DNA of 64,000 nucleotides from Symbiodinium natans. Taxonomy: Eukaryota > Sar > Dinophyceae > Suessiales > Symbiodiniaceae. Of the stretch, positions 24,421-35,367 are shown piece after piece. The translations under genes and the position numbers were made by a program. The stretch lies in contig CAJNDS010002217.1 in NCBI GenBank assembly GCA_905221605.1, positions 509,574 to 573,573 on the forward strand, read 5' to 3'. How positions within the stretch are numbered: position 1 is the stretch's first letter; every line of letters starts with the position of its first letter. The notes beneath the pieces are model-generated. The model was not told the origin of the DNA. It saw only the letters and a list, made by a program, of their open reading frames with translations, and ran no database searches.

Positions 24421-25147
24421 TGAGCCCGCCAGATCAGGGTTTTCGGGCTTCGTTGGTTTCGGACTAGCTAGAACTCAGGGTTCAGTAGTCCGTTCTTGCT
24501 TGCTCATATTCCGGTGAACCTGTCTCTGCGCTTATAAAACAGGTAGAGATGCTACTCTGGAGGTCCGTGGCGTAGAGTTTGCTCTCCAGAGCCCGCAGGG
24601 AAACCTTTCTAACGAGGGGTGAAGCAGCCTGCACATAAAGAATGCCGGCAGCGTTCAAGGCTCAGAAGCAAATCAGGAACAAAAGCAAACATATCACGAA
24701 CAAAAGCAACTGCACTTTGCACATGCCACCGCCGTGCAAGACTTGCAGTGCTGATGATCATTGCAAAAGTTTTGGTAGAGATGCGGGCGTGCTTGCCCTC
24801 CAAGAACGATTGCCTGCATACAGCTAGCTTGGCTTGTGCAGCTTGATCCTGGGTTGTCACAGTTCAGCAAATTTGGTGCAGAGACCAGGAATCGCCGCTG
24901 ATTCTGGCTTCGAGAGCCACAGCAGGCACGAAGTGTACCGAGCCACTTGATTTTTTTGCGCTCCGCGCGTCCGTCTTGGCCTCATCACTCGTGGCCTGCT
25001 TGAGATTGCTTTCGGGCACTGATTGCTGCGTTTGGGAAATCATTCTGCGAAATAGGTGCTAGATGCTAGTGTGTTGATCTACTCAAGGTTTCCCAATTCG
25101 AAGCTAGTTGTGTCTGAGTCCGGCGGTGTTTGTTGCAGGACGGTACA

Positions 25148-25292
25148 GTTGGGGGAAGGGGAGGGGGGGGAAGGGGAAGGGGGGAGGGAAGGGGTGAGGG
25201 GGGGGAAGGGGGGAGGGGTGGGGGAAGGGGGGAGGGAAGGGGTGAGGGGGGGGAGGGGTGGGAAGGGGGGAGGGGGGAAGGGGGGAAGGGAT
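25148..25292. repeat. G-rich minisatellite (GGGGAAGGGGGGAGGG)
   Basis: About 145 bases of G with A and a few T, made of GGGGAAGG, GGGGGGAGGG and GGGGTGAGGG blocks without a strict period. It has very high G-quadruplex potential on the + strand. ORFs on both strands across it (glycine-rich, proline-rich) are artefacts. Confidence 0.9.
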
Positions 25293-25392
25293 GCTGTCGG
25301 TTTGCGGAAATCTTGCTGCGCCTGCCGTACAGTCAGCCTTGTGGAGACTTCGGCCAGGAGCCTTCCAAGCAGCACTCGATGAGGACTGCTTC

Positions 25393-25590
25393 GAATGATG
25401 AAATTTACTACTGCAGAGCTACAGAAGCAGCCACAGCTTCAGAGCATTCTGCTATTGCGCTTCTGCCGACATGCTGAGCTTGAACACGCGACTTAGCTGG
25501 GCATGCTATTGCTGCCAGGAGCTCGACAACGAGAGACTTCTCCCAGTGCGGCACCTATTGGAGGCTTTGCGATGCAGAATCTGAATGGGT
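25393..25590 (+). CDS. Orphan helical exons
   Basis: Two coding-like + frames: about 25,398-25,498 (FTTAELQKQPQLQSILLLRF) and about 25,516-25,584 (QELDNERLLPVRHLLEALRC). Both are amphipathic and each is close to a plausible splice site. They may be upstream exons of the F-x-P-x-I gene that follows or part of the ankyrin gene before it. Confidence 0.35.
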
Positions 25591-26224
25591 TGAGTTTCAA
25601 TCCTTTCCGGAAGTTCCACCTCTTCAGAGGTTGCCGCAGCGTTCAGTCCAAGCCTAGCTTGCAAACCATGAGAGCACGCGAGCTATGTCCTTGTGGCACC
25701 TTCTGCCCAAAAGATGGACCTGCTGTCTTGGCCCACGTCGACATGTCCCCGCACAGAAGCAGATGTCAGTAGACTCAGTAAACACCCTGTGCCAAGGCTC
25801 GTTAACAGATATGATGGCACTGTCATGTTTGCACTGAAGTTTACACAGTACACCATCTCCTTCAGTATACTCCAGTATACTTCAGTCTTCTGTGCGCCTG
25901 ATTCGCTGGATTTCTCTCAAGCCACTGCCATGGTTGCAGAAGAGCCGGCGCCGGCCCAGGACTTGTACGTGCTTTGCGCAATGCCAATTTGGTTCATACT
26001 AAGTTCATATACCATCTCCATCCATCTCCGCTCAGTCCGCGGGAAGAAAGTTGCCTGCCTGCCTGTAAGCCGTTTATAGTCGTTTCGGCTGCTGTCCCGC
26101 TGTTCTTCTTCTTTTTTGAATGCAGATCGATCGGTCAAGAGATCATCCACTGCTCAGTCTTTCTTCCATATCCATATCAAGTTGCTCGGTGCAAGTGCAC
26201 AAAACGTTATAGCAAAACATGTGT

Positions 26225-29200
26225 AAGTCACCAAACAAGAATACCTGCTGCAAGCCGCAAAGCCGCAAGGACACTGCTTATTCTCATGAGGAGCAGCTTC
26301 TCCTTGTGGAGGCCTTGCTGCAGGACCTTGCTGCAGTGGTTTCGTTTATGGGAAGGTGATCGGGGACTCAACTCGTCCCTTGGCAAGGAGACCTCCCATG
26401 ACGAAGTGTTGTCCAGCCAGCGTGCTCGGCGCACTGACATGGTTTCGACGGACTTTATGAGTTCGCTTTCTGCACAGGCCCCTGGCTTCAGCACAAAGCC
26501 TCGCATGATCGAAGTCATAAAGAAGGCACTTCTCTCAATCTGCAGCAGTATCAAACAGCATCTGCAAAGGTTGACTCCCTGCTGCTGCAGTCCGCAGCCC
26601 TCACTGACGTCAACCTTGAAGACATCCGCAGGTCGCAGCCGCTCAGTGGATCCAGGTGTGATCTTACTGTCTTCATTTCTTAGAAATCTTCCTGCTTTCA
26701 ACCTGTGGCTTTAATTTCTGCAGAGTCTGTGCTGTTCAGTTTAAAATGCAACGACAAGAATTCAACAGCTTCAGGTGAAGCTACAGGCCCCATTCCTCGG
26801 ATCCCGATGACTCACGAACAGGTAGGCCGAACCACTACGTTCTGGCGCCTTAGTTAGCTGCAAACGCAGGTTTGGTGGTCTATGCTGAGATACCCTGTGA
26901 TATCTGATGTGGTCTAACGGTTCTGTCCCCACAGTGCTTGCAGCTACCCACCTGCCTTGATCGAAGGCTAGCGCCTGCAGAGAGTTCGAAAGCATCTCCT
27001 GCGCCTTCACCAGGTCTCTGACATGCAAATGCTGATGCACCTTAGTCTCGAAATATAAAACCCATTGGCAGGTGCTCTCAGTTTCAGCACCTCTCCAAGC
27101 AGTCCATCTTCAGCTCGTCAATGGTCTATCAAAAGGCCAGGCAACGCCAAGAATTAAGCCTGTGGCAAGTGCCAAGCTGTTGTCACAGGCCGGAGGGCCA
27201 CAGACTTGGTTCGCATTACACTCTGTTCGGCCCTCCTCCTCGACAGACAAGGCTGGAAGAACTGCAGTGGCTAACTGCAAGATCCAGCATGTAACCGTGA
27301 TGTCTAAGCAAGGTCACCGACACGTGCTCAAAGCCCACCGATGGCGACTTACGAGCGTTGCTTGGTTGTTCGATAGTGTCCTACCGTGATCTTTTCTCGC
27401 GATGCAAGCCAGGCGCATTGCACACACACAAAGTGTCAGGCGCACCTGATGTTACATCTCCACTCAGGAAACGTCGAGTTCGTGAAGCAAAAACAGGTCC
27501 GATTGGAAAATGCCCAGAAGGAAAAGGACAAACAGGAGTGGAAAGCTTCATTTCGATGGTCTCCTGATAGTTGCCGATTTCCAGTGCAGTATGCCCATGC
27601 CAGTGCGCGAAAACTGTTTGTCTTTGCACTGTGGATAGGAGGTAATGGCGCTGGCTTCGCCCAGCATCACCGCTGAGTCACGGAAACTCGTTGGAGCAGG
27701 CCCGTGACAGCATGGCACAGCTATTCTAATCTAAGCTCTGCATACCATGTAACATTCATGCTAGCCTTCACAAGGGCCTCAAGCGATCCATAGGAGGCCC
27801 GTGAAGCGTCCAAGAGGAGGCAAAGGGAGTCCGTATGGAAGCCCCCCCCCCCAAAAAAAAAAAGACAAGCTGGACCTCTCTGTGCGTAGTCCATAGAGGG
27901 TCCACAGGGGGTGGCTGCAGGTGGTGCAAAGTCACCCCAAAGGGGTGGCTGGGGAGGATGGGTTCCGATGAGGTTTGTAGGAAATTCCACTTCCCATAGA
28001 CATGCATGGTGGCTGTGGAGGGTTGCATACGGGGTCAAAAGCCTAAGGAGTCCAAGCTCAAAACGGTCCAAGATCCCTCTCAAACAAAGGGGTGCCCATC
28101 GTTTTTGGGGTGTTGGGATTCATCGGGGGGCCGAGGGCGGCGACGAGACCATGGGCCTTTGAGCCAACCTGAGCCAACCCCTACCGGACCAATTGAAAGG
28201 GCCGAGCATTGCACCCTTGGCGCTAGGATTTGTGACGGAGGATAGCAAGAGGCGGGTTCTTTTCCCCCAAACGCCTGAGCCCTGGGTCGGCGGCTGAGTG
28301 GCCGCCGGATCCCTGAGCTGCTAGCATTGTGCAGTGTCCCAGGGTCCGTGAAGTAGTCAGTTTCATTGGCACTGCAGCACCTGTCAGGTTATGCTCCGCC
28401 GTGGAGCCGAAGTGAAGACGTCAGCCGGTCTGTGATCCGCAATCGGAAGGTCTGTGTCATAGTGATTGTGGACATTCAAAGTAGTGGCACTGGACCGTTC
28501 AAGATTGGGCTGCCAAGTGTTCCAGGCAACAGTTGTGCTATGCCATCTTGCTCCAGGTCACCGAAGACGTCAACGCCAAGAAGGCTGTGGAAGCTGCAGA
28601 GCACACCTTTCAGCCCAAGATCAACGAGCGCAGCAAAGCTATCTTCAGGCTTCAGAACTTCATGGAGTGCACAAAGTCTCGCTGAATGTAGCATCAAAAC
28701 CAAATGGCTACCGGAGCAGCCGGCTGTTGCTGTTGTGCTCCTTCCTCTGGCGCACTCACCACGATTTACATCTGTTCAGGCATGTGCTCGATGCTGGGGA
28801 GCCCTGGCATGATCGCATTCACCAGCGATCCAAGACCCGCAAAGCGCATCACGGCTGATCCTGCAACTTTATTGCGACATCCGGGAGAGGGCATTTGTTC
28901 AACAACTGAGGCAGACAATGTATATAATTTGCTGCTCCCCTTTTCTCACGACCCAAGGCGGTTGTTCAAGCAGGCATTTGACAGCTCTAGCATACTCAAT
29001 ACTACGTAAGGGGGTGTGGCCCTGAAAGCCCTTCAACTCCTTCAAAATGCAACAATGAGTTAGAAGTTTTCAACCAAGATGCAGAGATGTCCAGGAGTAA
29101 ATTTAGGTTTCCAGACATGGAGACTGTTTGGAATGACAACCGTCCTTATACTCGTCCGAACGAACGGCAGGGACTCGTGGCGTCGACGCAGGGAATGCTC

Positions 29201-30460
29201 ATAATGCAGCGGCCCACTTCCCACATGAAAGCTTGAGCTTTAGATGGGCCCGAAATTCTGTACATGAAACACGAAAGCTGTATTGCTAGTGAACAAACTA
29301 CTATAGATGTTGTTTAACTACATGCTGGAGGCGCAAAGAAAAGTGTGAGATCACGTCCTTCAAGTTCTTCAATCTGCAAATCGGAAGTTCACGGTTAATG
29401 TTATATAGGTATATTTACAGCACACAGATCTTTTAAGTTAGAACGACTCCCCGGAGACGGTCATGTGGGGCGAAACAATACTTTACACAGCTTAATCCCG
29501 GTTCTAAAGAATTTGAAGGTTTTGCAGAAGTGCGATTTCTTCAGAAACACAGGCATTCCGCATCCAAGGAGATGTTGACCTATCAAACGAACCTTTTTAA
29601 ACTCAACGTATGAGAGGCTTGACCAGGACCTCGATTGGCAGAAACACAGAATTTGCCCGCATATACATGCGAGCATGTCCTTAGTTTACAATTTCGAGTT
29701 TACGGGAATGAGCGACTTTGCAAAAGTCAGCGAATAAGAATTCCGGATCTTATGAAACCCTTGTATAAGCTCGAATATCTCCACAAGGGAAACAATGTCA
29801 AACCTCCTCTGCCTAAAGCAAGGCATGGTTGCAACGATTGGTAACGCCCAACAAAAACTGTACGTAAGGTATCTGAAAATGCTGAGAATTACAAGACAAG
29901 AGCTGCCCAGGCAAACGGAGGAGCCCAGCTTCCGCCCACAGATCTCCCGCAAGGCGCAGCTGCTCCAGCGATGCTCGGCTTGCGGTTCGTGTCGAAAAAA
30001 TGCGAAGAGGGGCTACCAAAGTGCGGTGAGCTTGCTTTCTCAGCCGCCTGCTTGGCCATCCATACTCATCTTTACTCGTCATCGCCAGTCGTCATCAGTA
30101 GTCATTGCCATCATTGCCCAGGTGACGGTGACATCACGGAGCGGCTGTGCAGGCGCGAAGCCAAGGCACGGGACTTGGTCTCGAGCTATAGAGATGCACA
30201 CTAGCATTCTCATGTTTCTCCATGGCACGGATTCTGTACTCCATGAGAAGGCACCGGAGCCGAAAAACAAGCACAAGATGCGGGCAATGCAGCGGCGGAG
30301 ACTCTGCTCAACTCTTCTCCTACAGCGACTGTATGGGAATGTGTTTCAGCAATCGATCCCGAGACAGCGTTTACCAGTGCGCCCTCCGTCTGCGAAGCCC
30401 CAAAGGATGCTGGCGCAAGAACTTGAGAAGATTGAAGGCCGCCTGGAGTGCATCAGATAG
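26225..30460 (+). CDS. Helical protein with F-x-P-x-I motifs, cilium-type
   Basis: Exons recognised by residue usage: 26,225-26,355 (YSHEEQLLLVEALLQDLAAV, ends at AAG|GTGATC), 26,522-26,655 (LQQYQTASAKVDSLLLQS, then VNLEDIRRSQPL), 27,468-~27,555 (FVKQKQVRLENAQKEKDKQE), 28,557-~28,676 (AEHTFQPKINERSKAI), ~29,880-30,025 (EEPSFRPQISRKAQLLQR, ends at GTGAGC) and 30,122-30,204 (ITERLCRREAKARDLVSSYR). Motifs of the form T/S-F-x-P-x-I-x-x-x-S/A occur twice; such motifs are common in axonemal and centrosomal coiled-coil proteins of protists, which suggests a cytoskeletal role. Several joins are unproved and the frame after 30,220 is ambiguous, with two frames equally plausible. An ending near 30,460 is assumed. 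Start unknown. Confidence 0.45.
27720..28350. other. Intronic or intergenic low-copy repeat
   Basis: No exon is seen. The stretch holds a C10A11 run (27,843-27,863), short GGGGTGGCTGG-type blocks and TGAGCCAACC doublets, similar in style to 14,830-14,960 and 32,690-33,060, suggesting a dispersed repeat family. Confidence 0.4.
28720..29790. other. No supported gene
   Basis: Between F-x-P-x-I exons I see no convincing exon. The frame at 28,704-29,009 is open for 101 codons with a hydrophobic N-terminal half but has no family match. The 29,000-29,790 part is comparatively AT-rich. Confidence 0.4.
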
Positions 30461-30726
30461 AGCTTAAATGCCACGTGCAGGTGGTGTGTCACGCTCTTCG
30501 GACAGAGCTGATTTGTCAATATGGCGGGCACCCTTGGTAACACCAATTCCCGAAGTAGTCCAGAGCGCTAACCGTTAGCTGGGGGAAGGGTTCCGGACTT
30601 GTTTCCTTGGATTCGGGCCTCAAATCCATCGATACTAAAAGGGTTGAATGTCTATGGGATGAGCAGTGGTGTCATGCTGCTGAGGTGTACAGTGGGGAAG
30701 GAGAGTAGTTAGCGTTACGGGCTACC

Positions 30727-30772
30727 GGAAGCACGGCATCACCCGTGCCGATTAGTGATTAGTGGTGCTTCC
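30727..30772. repeat. Nested hairpin
   Basis: Outer arms GGAAGCAC (30,727-30,734) and GTGCTTCC (30,765-30,772) are perfect complements. Inside, CGGCA and TGCCG form a second stem, followed by a doubled ATTAGTG. The region 30,470-31,730 around it holds no gene I can support. Confidence 0.6.
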
Positions 30773-31588
30773 TCCAGCTGGGGCAAGGGGTGTACAGCCC
30801 ATTCTCGGCCAAGGGCACCCGGCAGCAACACCTGTGCCTGGTTAGTGATGCTTTGCCTGAGGGCCGGTGATCTGCTGCCAAGGGTGTCTAGGGCTTGGTG
30901 CTAGAGGCCATGCGGGCGGGGGGAGCGGAAAAGGGATAAACCAAACAGGTACCGTGGTCCGGGGTCTTATGTGCCTAGACCGTTCCAACATAGTCTGCAG
31001 ATCTGGGTTGGCAAAGAGGTGTTGGGCCAATCAATGGTCGAACTGGTCGCAGTCACGAAAGCAATCACAAAGTCCAAGCGATAAATTGCAGGACACAGAG
31101 ATTCTTTCAGGGGCATGTTCTGTGATTAGAAAGCTTTAATTCACCATGTACCACCCACCGGAGTTGTAAATAGCCGTACTTTGATGCTGCAATGGTCGGG
31201 GGGAATGGGGCGCGGGGAAGTGATCACTCCTTGTGTTGGTGACAATCTCCATAGGACGTTTCTCGCATAATATCTGCCAGAACCTATCAATTCACGCATC
31301 TGCCTTCTTGCGGTTTAAAACAAGTCGGTTGTCTTTGTACTCGAACGGTCTGCCCGTCGTCGTGAAACTCTGCTGCAAATAATATATTTCGGATAACGTA
31401 AATGCTGTGAATCAGTCTGCTGCACGGCTGTCAGCACGACCGCTGTCAAGTACTGTCGCACAGGTATGCAAGTTCAGGAAGCGGATGAGGTCGCCGTCCT
31501 GGAAGAACTAGCAAGAAAGACCCTTGCATGCATGGAATTGACATGCGGTTAGTCTTCCTTACATGCTTTCCATACCGTCATGTACTAG

Positions 31589-31690
31589 AGGGTCTGGCGT
31601 CTTGGACCCTAGGACCCGAAGACTGATGGTCTAGAATCTAGCCCCCTAGATTTTAGACCCTAGCCCGCCCTAAGATTCCAGACCCACCAC
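31589..31690. repeat. Left hairpin cluster of repeat block
   Basis: Contains AGGGTC/GACCCT (31,589-31,610) and a strong hairpin with 14-nt arms 31,628-31,641 and 31,646-31,659 that match at 13 of 14 positions around CCCC. The 11-mers ACCCTAGGACC (31,606) and CAGACCCACCA (31,679) recur in the same order at the right cluster (33,989 and 34,007). Confidence 0.8.
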
Positions 31691-31924
31691 ATCTCAGCAT
31701 GAAACCGCTGCACAAAAACGGGGCCTGACATGTATGTCATGAGTTCACACACGTTGCACATCGCACCCTGCAGTTTTCGAATGATGCACATTTTGCAGGA
31801 GCAGAGCAGTGTAGGGTCCAGGGTGACAAGTCCTTGCAATGGTGTGTGTTTGTTTTCTGTAATCCCCCCCCAAATCTGCGCCTATGTGCGTCAGGGGTCT
31901 CAAGGGAACGTGTTTTGTGCTGTA

Positions 31925-32600
31925 GCGGCCTGCGGCGGCAGCAACAAAAACGCCCACCGCAACAACAGCGCCCCACAGCAACAGCAAAAACGACGCACCC
32001 CCGCAGCAACGGCTTCAAACGACGCGCCCTGCAGCAACAGCAAAAAAGCGTGCCTCGCATCAACAGCAAACAAAAAGAAACGCCCCGCGGCAACAACAAA
32101 AACAGCCTGCGCCAAGCAGCAACAAAAAAACACCCTGCGCCCCGCAGCAAAAAAAAAACCTGCGGCCCCCCGTATTGTTGTAGCAAAAGAGGGGGGCAGC
32201 GAGCGAGTGAGTGTGCGAGTGAGTGAGTCACGTCCCGCGGGGGCAGCCAAAAAACGAGCACCCCGCAGCAACATATAGACAAAAGCATACAAAAACATCC
32301 TCGCTGACTCCTCCCATTGCCCGCCCCTCGCAAGCCGCATGCCCATATGCGCCCGCGTTCCGTAATCGACCGCCCCGCAGCAAAAAAATCAGTAGCAACA
32401 AAAAACGCACCCAGCAGCAATAGCAAAAGAAATGCGCCCCACCCCGCAGCAACAGAGCAAGCGCCCTGCAGCAGAAAAAAAAGACCCTGCACCGACAGCA
32501 AAAAAACACCTTGCAGCTAAAGCAAAAACAAAACGCGCGCGCCTAAACATAGCAAAGCAAACCGCAGCAACATAAACAAGTAGTAGAAAGTTGTACATGC
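31925..32600. repeat. Degenerate T-poor array (CCCCGCAGCAACARCAAAAAA)
   Basis: Loose tandem copies of a roughly 24-36 base unit containing CGCAGCAACA and a run of A. T is nearly absent from the + strand over long parts; a short interruption near 32,170-32,240 carries GAGTGAGTG units. It produces long Gln/Asn/Lys-rich + frames and Cys/Leu/Phe-rich minus frames (up to 254 codons), none credible as proteins. Confidence 0.85.
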
Positions 32601-33159
32601 CGTAGCCCTTGTCGCCCGCGGCATAGGAAAGGAAGAAAGAGGCCAACGGCAAGGCAACATAACAAACAACAAAAGAACACTTGTTTTGCTTTACGGGGCA
32701 GCCTGTCCGGGGGGAACGGGTTCCGGGTGCAGGGCTGCTGTCTTTAGGCTTGAGGGGGCCTTCCCAACCCCCCCATCTCGAGCCCGCAGCTCAAAACTAG
32801 TTTTCCAGCTCAATGCATGCATCCTACCCTCGGCTCTAGATGGGGGGGTTTGGCTCAAACAAGGTGGGCATCCTTGTTTCGGAAAGTCTTTTTTTTTTTT
32901 TCGGATTTTGGGTGACACTTTCATTGTGCACCCTTGGAACCGCCCTCCGAGTCTTTGGCATACATTGAGCTTGAAAATTTATCTTTCCCAAGCTCCCGGC
33001 ATGCGCTGGTCCGAACCCCCCCATCTGCCGACAAGGGGGTGGGAAAATTGGCTTTCCCAACCCCATCCTACCTAACCCCCCCTTATCTGCGCCCGCGTTC
33101 CGCGTAATCGACAACTTTTCAATGGTATCCCCCGCCCCCCCGTGGTATCCCCCCCAACC

Positions 33160-33450
33160 CTGCCTGTTAACCCTAAAAACACCACGGACCAGGCGGGGGG
33201 GGGGGGGACAGAGAAACCTCAGACTAAACCCCAAACCCTGAACCCTAAGCCCTAAAACCTAAACCCGCCAATGAAACACAGGAGGGATAAGGGTAAAGCT
33301 GAAACCTTGGCGGCTTTAAGCATGAACCCTCAACCGTAAACCCAGCACGAACCACAAAGGGAGTGGGGAAACCGTAAACCTACCATTACCCCAAACCTTG
33401 AACCCACCAACCCAATGGACCAGAGTGAAAATCCTGAACCCTGCAGCCCC
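33160..33450. repeat. Interstitial telomere-like repeats
   Basis: CCCTAAA-type heptamers with substitutions (CCCTGAACCCTAAGCCCTAAAACCTAAACCC) lie between low-copy repeat DNA and the G tract. They match the TTTAGGG heptamer in the C-rich orientation on the + strand. Too degenerate to be a fresh chromosome end. Confidence 0.7.
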
Positions 33451-33501
33451 CACAGACCATGGGGGGGGAGGGCCCAAAACCAAAACCCACCACGAACCGC
33501 T

Positions 33502-33617
33502 GGGGGGGGGGGGGGGGGAGGCAGGGGGAGGGGGGGGAGGGAGGGGGGGGGGAGGGGGGGGGGGGAGGGGGGGGAAGGGGGGGGGAGGGGGGGGGGGGGG
33601 GGGGGGAGGGGGGGGGG

Positions 33618-33654
<37 letters not shown>

Positions 33655-33747
33655 GGGGGGAGGGGGGGGAGGGGGGGGGAGGGGGGGGGAGGGGGGGGGG
33701 GGGGGGGGAGGGGGGGGAGGGGGGGGGGAGGGGGGGGTGGGGTTGGG
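33502..33747. repeat. Poly(G/A) tract, over 85% G
   Basis: About 245 bases of G interrupted by single A bases at irregular spacing of 7-20. Extreme G-quadruplex potential and a likely block to polymerases and assembly. Three overlapping Gly-rich + frames and a Pro-rich minus frame arise from it and are rejected as genes. Confidence 0.97.
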
Positions 33748-33964
33748 AAAGCCGGCCTTGAGCTGGAAACTGGCTATAATAGGTGCTAGCTGCAGCGGCG
33801 TGGGGGGGAGTTGGAAAAACAAGGCTTTATATAAATGCTGAGCGCAGAGAGCTGTTGAGGTGCACGCGTGTCACGCAGTTATAACTTGCACAACCCAGAG
33901 AACCACAAGCCCGCGTTAGGAGACCTGAACGCTGCAGAGACGGTCTGCTCACGTTGCAACGGAA

Positions 33965-34051
33965 GGGTCTGATTTCATTGCTTTCTGCACCCTAGGACCA
34001 GGAAATCAGACCCACCAAAAGGGTCTAAGATCTAATGCTAGGGTAGACCCT
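33965..34051. repeat. Right hairpin cluster of repeat block
   Basis: A perfect 12-bp inverted repeat (33,965-33,976 with 34,002-34,013) is followed by AGGGTCTA/TAGACCCT (34,020-34,027 with 34,044-34,051). The second hairpin straddles the acceptor-like TAG at 34,039-34,041 of the exon that follows. It shares two 11-mers with the left cluster. Confidence 0.85.
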
Positions 34052-34229
34052 GTTGTAGCTGACGGGATTGCTTTCCTCAATCAGGGCGTTACCGAAAGAA
34101 CCGACACTCTCCACTTGGACTGTGTGGGAGTACACCATTTTGAGGTTTGCCTCTCCGGCTACAACCCAGATTGGCGTGTCCAAGCTGACAGCGATGCTGC
34201 TGAGCAGACGCCGACAGGCCGAGAGCAAG
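34042..34229 (+). CDS. Orphan exon after the repeat block
   Basis: The frame reads VADGIAFLNQGVTERTDTLH, then HHFEVCLSGYNPDWRVQ, ending at a GAGCAA|GTTT donor-like site. Residue usage is convincingly protein-like over about 62 codons, with no competing frame of the same quality. No family is recognised. A second possible exon follows at about 34,332 (GAAEASEIRFLQG). The acceptor lies inside a hairpin of the adjacent repeat cluster. Confidence 0.5.
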
Positions 34230-34599
34230 TTTAGCTACTTGGCAAGGACAAGCCTTGAATTGCAATGCTGCAAATCTGTTGTCCATGCGGCAGTGCGTAT
34301 CGCAATGTCCACTTTGACCGCACAGGTGCCGCAGAGGCCAGTGAGATCAGATTCCTTCAGGGCAGAAGTTGTTAGCCTCGAGGGGTGCGGTGGCACTTTG
34401 TAGATATTTACGAATCCTTCTTACCTGCAGAACGGTCTTTGATCTCAGTTTGATCTCAGCAGCTCTTGATTTGGAAGGCACCTTTGGAGCAGAAGGGTTC
34501 GGAGCCCGAAGGCGCAGAGCTGCTGTCTTCGTGTCTTCGTGCGACGAAACCTTCCACTTGCCATAAGATTGCCATAAGTCACACTTTCTTTCTGTCGCA

Positions 34600-34700
34600 T
34601 TCCGACCGCTTGTCGTTCGTGTTCGCGTGTTCGTGTCCTCGTGTTCGTGTTCTCGTGGTCGTGTTCGTGTGTTTGTGTGTGTGTGTGTGCGTGCATGTGT
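34600..34700. repeat. (GTGTTC)n / (GT)n microsatellite
   Basis: Imperfect GTGTTCGTG and TCGTGTTC units pass into GTGTGTGT. Frames of 65-165 codons crossing it on both strands (His/Thr-rich, Val/Cys-rich) are repeat artefacts. Confidence 0.9.
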
Positions 34701-34894
34701 CTGATTGTGTCTGTCTGTCCGTCTGCAAAGCATACCAAGCAGTCCACAAACTTGAGACGACTTCGAGGACTGTGGTGCGTGAAAGGCCTCTGAGTACTGC
34801 AGCTGTCCTCATGTGCGGTGGTTTGGATCTTCAGTCTCACGCACTACCCAGAGATCATCAGAGTGCAGAAGAAGCACATTTTAAAGTCGTATCC

Positions 34895-35013
34895 TCCAGC
34901 ATCTGCTACATCTCTGGCAGCTTCATGCCGCGAAGGAGTTTGCTGAAGTGTTCAAGTTTCACTTGAACTCATCAATGCCTGAGGTTGCCAAAAAGTCTTG
35001 TGAAGATCACTAA
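34895..35013 (+). CDS. Orphan terminal-type exon
   Basis: The frame reads LWQLHAAKEFAEVFKFHLNS, then PEVAKKSCEDH and TAA at 35,011-35,013. It looks like the helical end of a protein. An acceptor-like CCTCCAG precedes it. No family is recognised; the stop may be read only if the exon is not spliced earlier. Confidence 0.35.
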
Positions 35014-35367
35014 TCGTAATCAGGTGAAGCTCTATACACATGGAACTGTCTGGGTGTAGCAGAGCTCGGTGCTCCAGTCCTGCGCAGAATGCGCGTCTGA
35101 CACGACACTGCAAGACACTGTCTTTTGCAGAAAAACTGCAGAGGGAAGCGGATACAGTGAATTCTGATGGTGATTCCTTAGGGGCAATGGTGGAGGAATG
35201 AGGCGAACTATTCCAAACATGTAAGTTGCTTCATGCGAAACGCCAGGCCATTGCTTTTTGCCAGAACTCTTGGGGGTACAGTCCTTGCAGGGCTTGGAGG
35301 TTTTAGAGTCACATGCGCCGAAGTGGCTTGATCACCAGAAAGAAAAGCAACGGTTGTCAGGCGCGAG

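Noticed and set aside
31737-32501. 254-codon minus-strand ORF
   Set aside because: Leu/Cys/Phe-rich shadow of the T-poor repeat array; composition follows the repeat in every frame.
33316-33841. Pro-rich minus ORF and Gly-rich plus ORFs
   Set aside because: Translation of the near-pure G tract; stop codons cannot occur in it.
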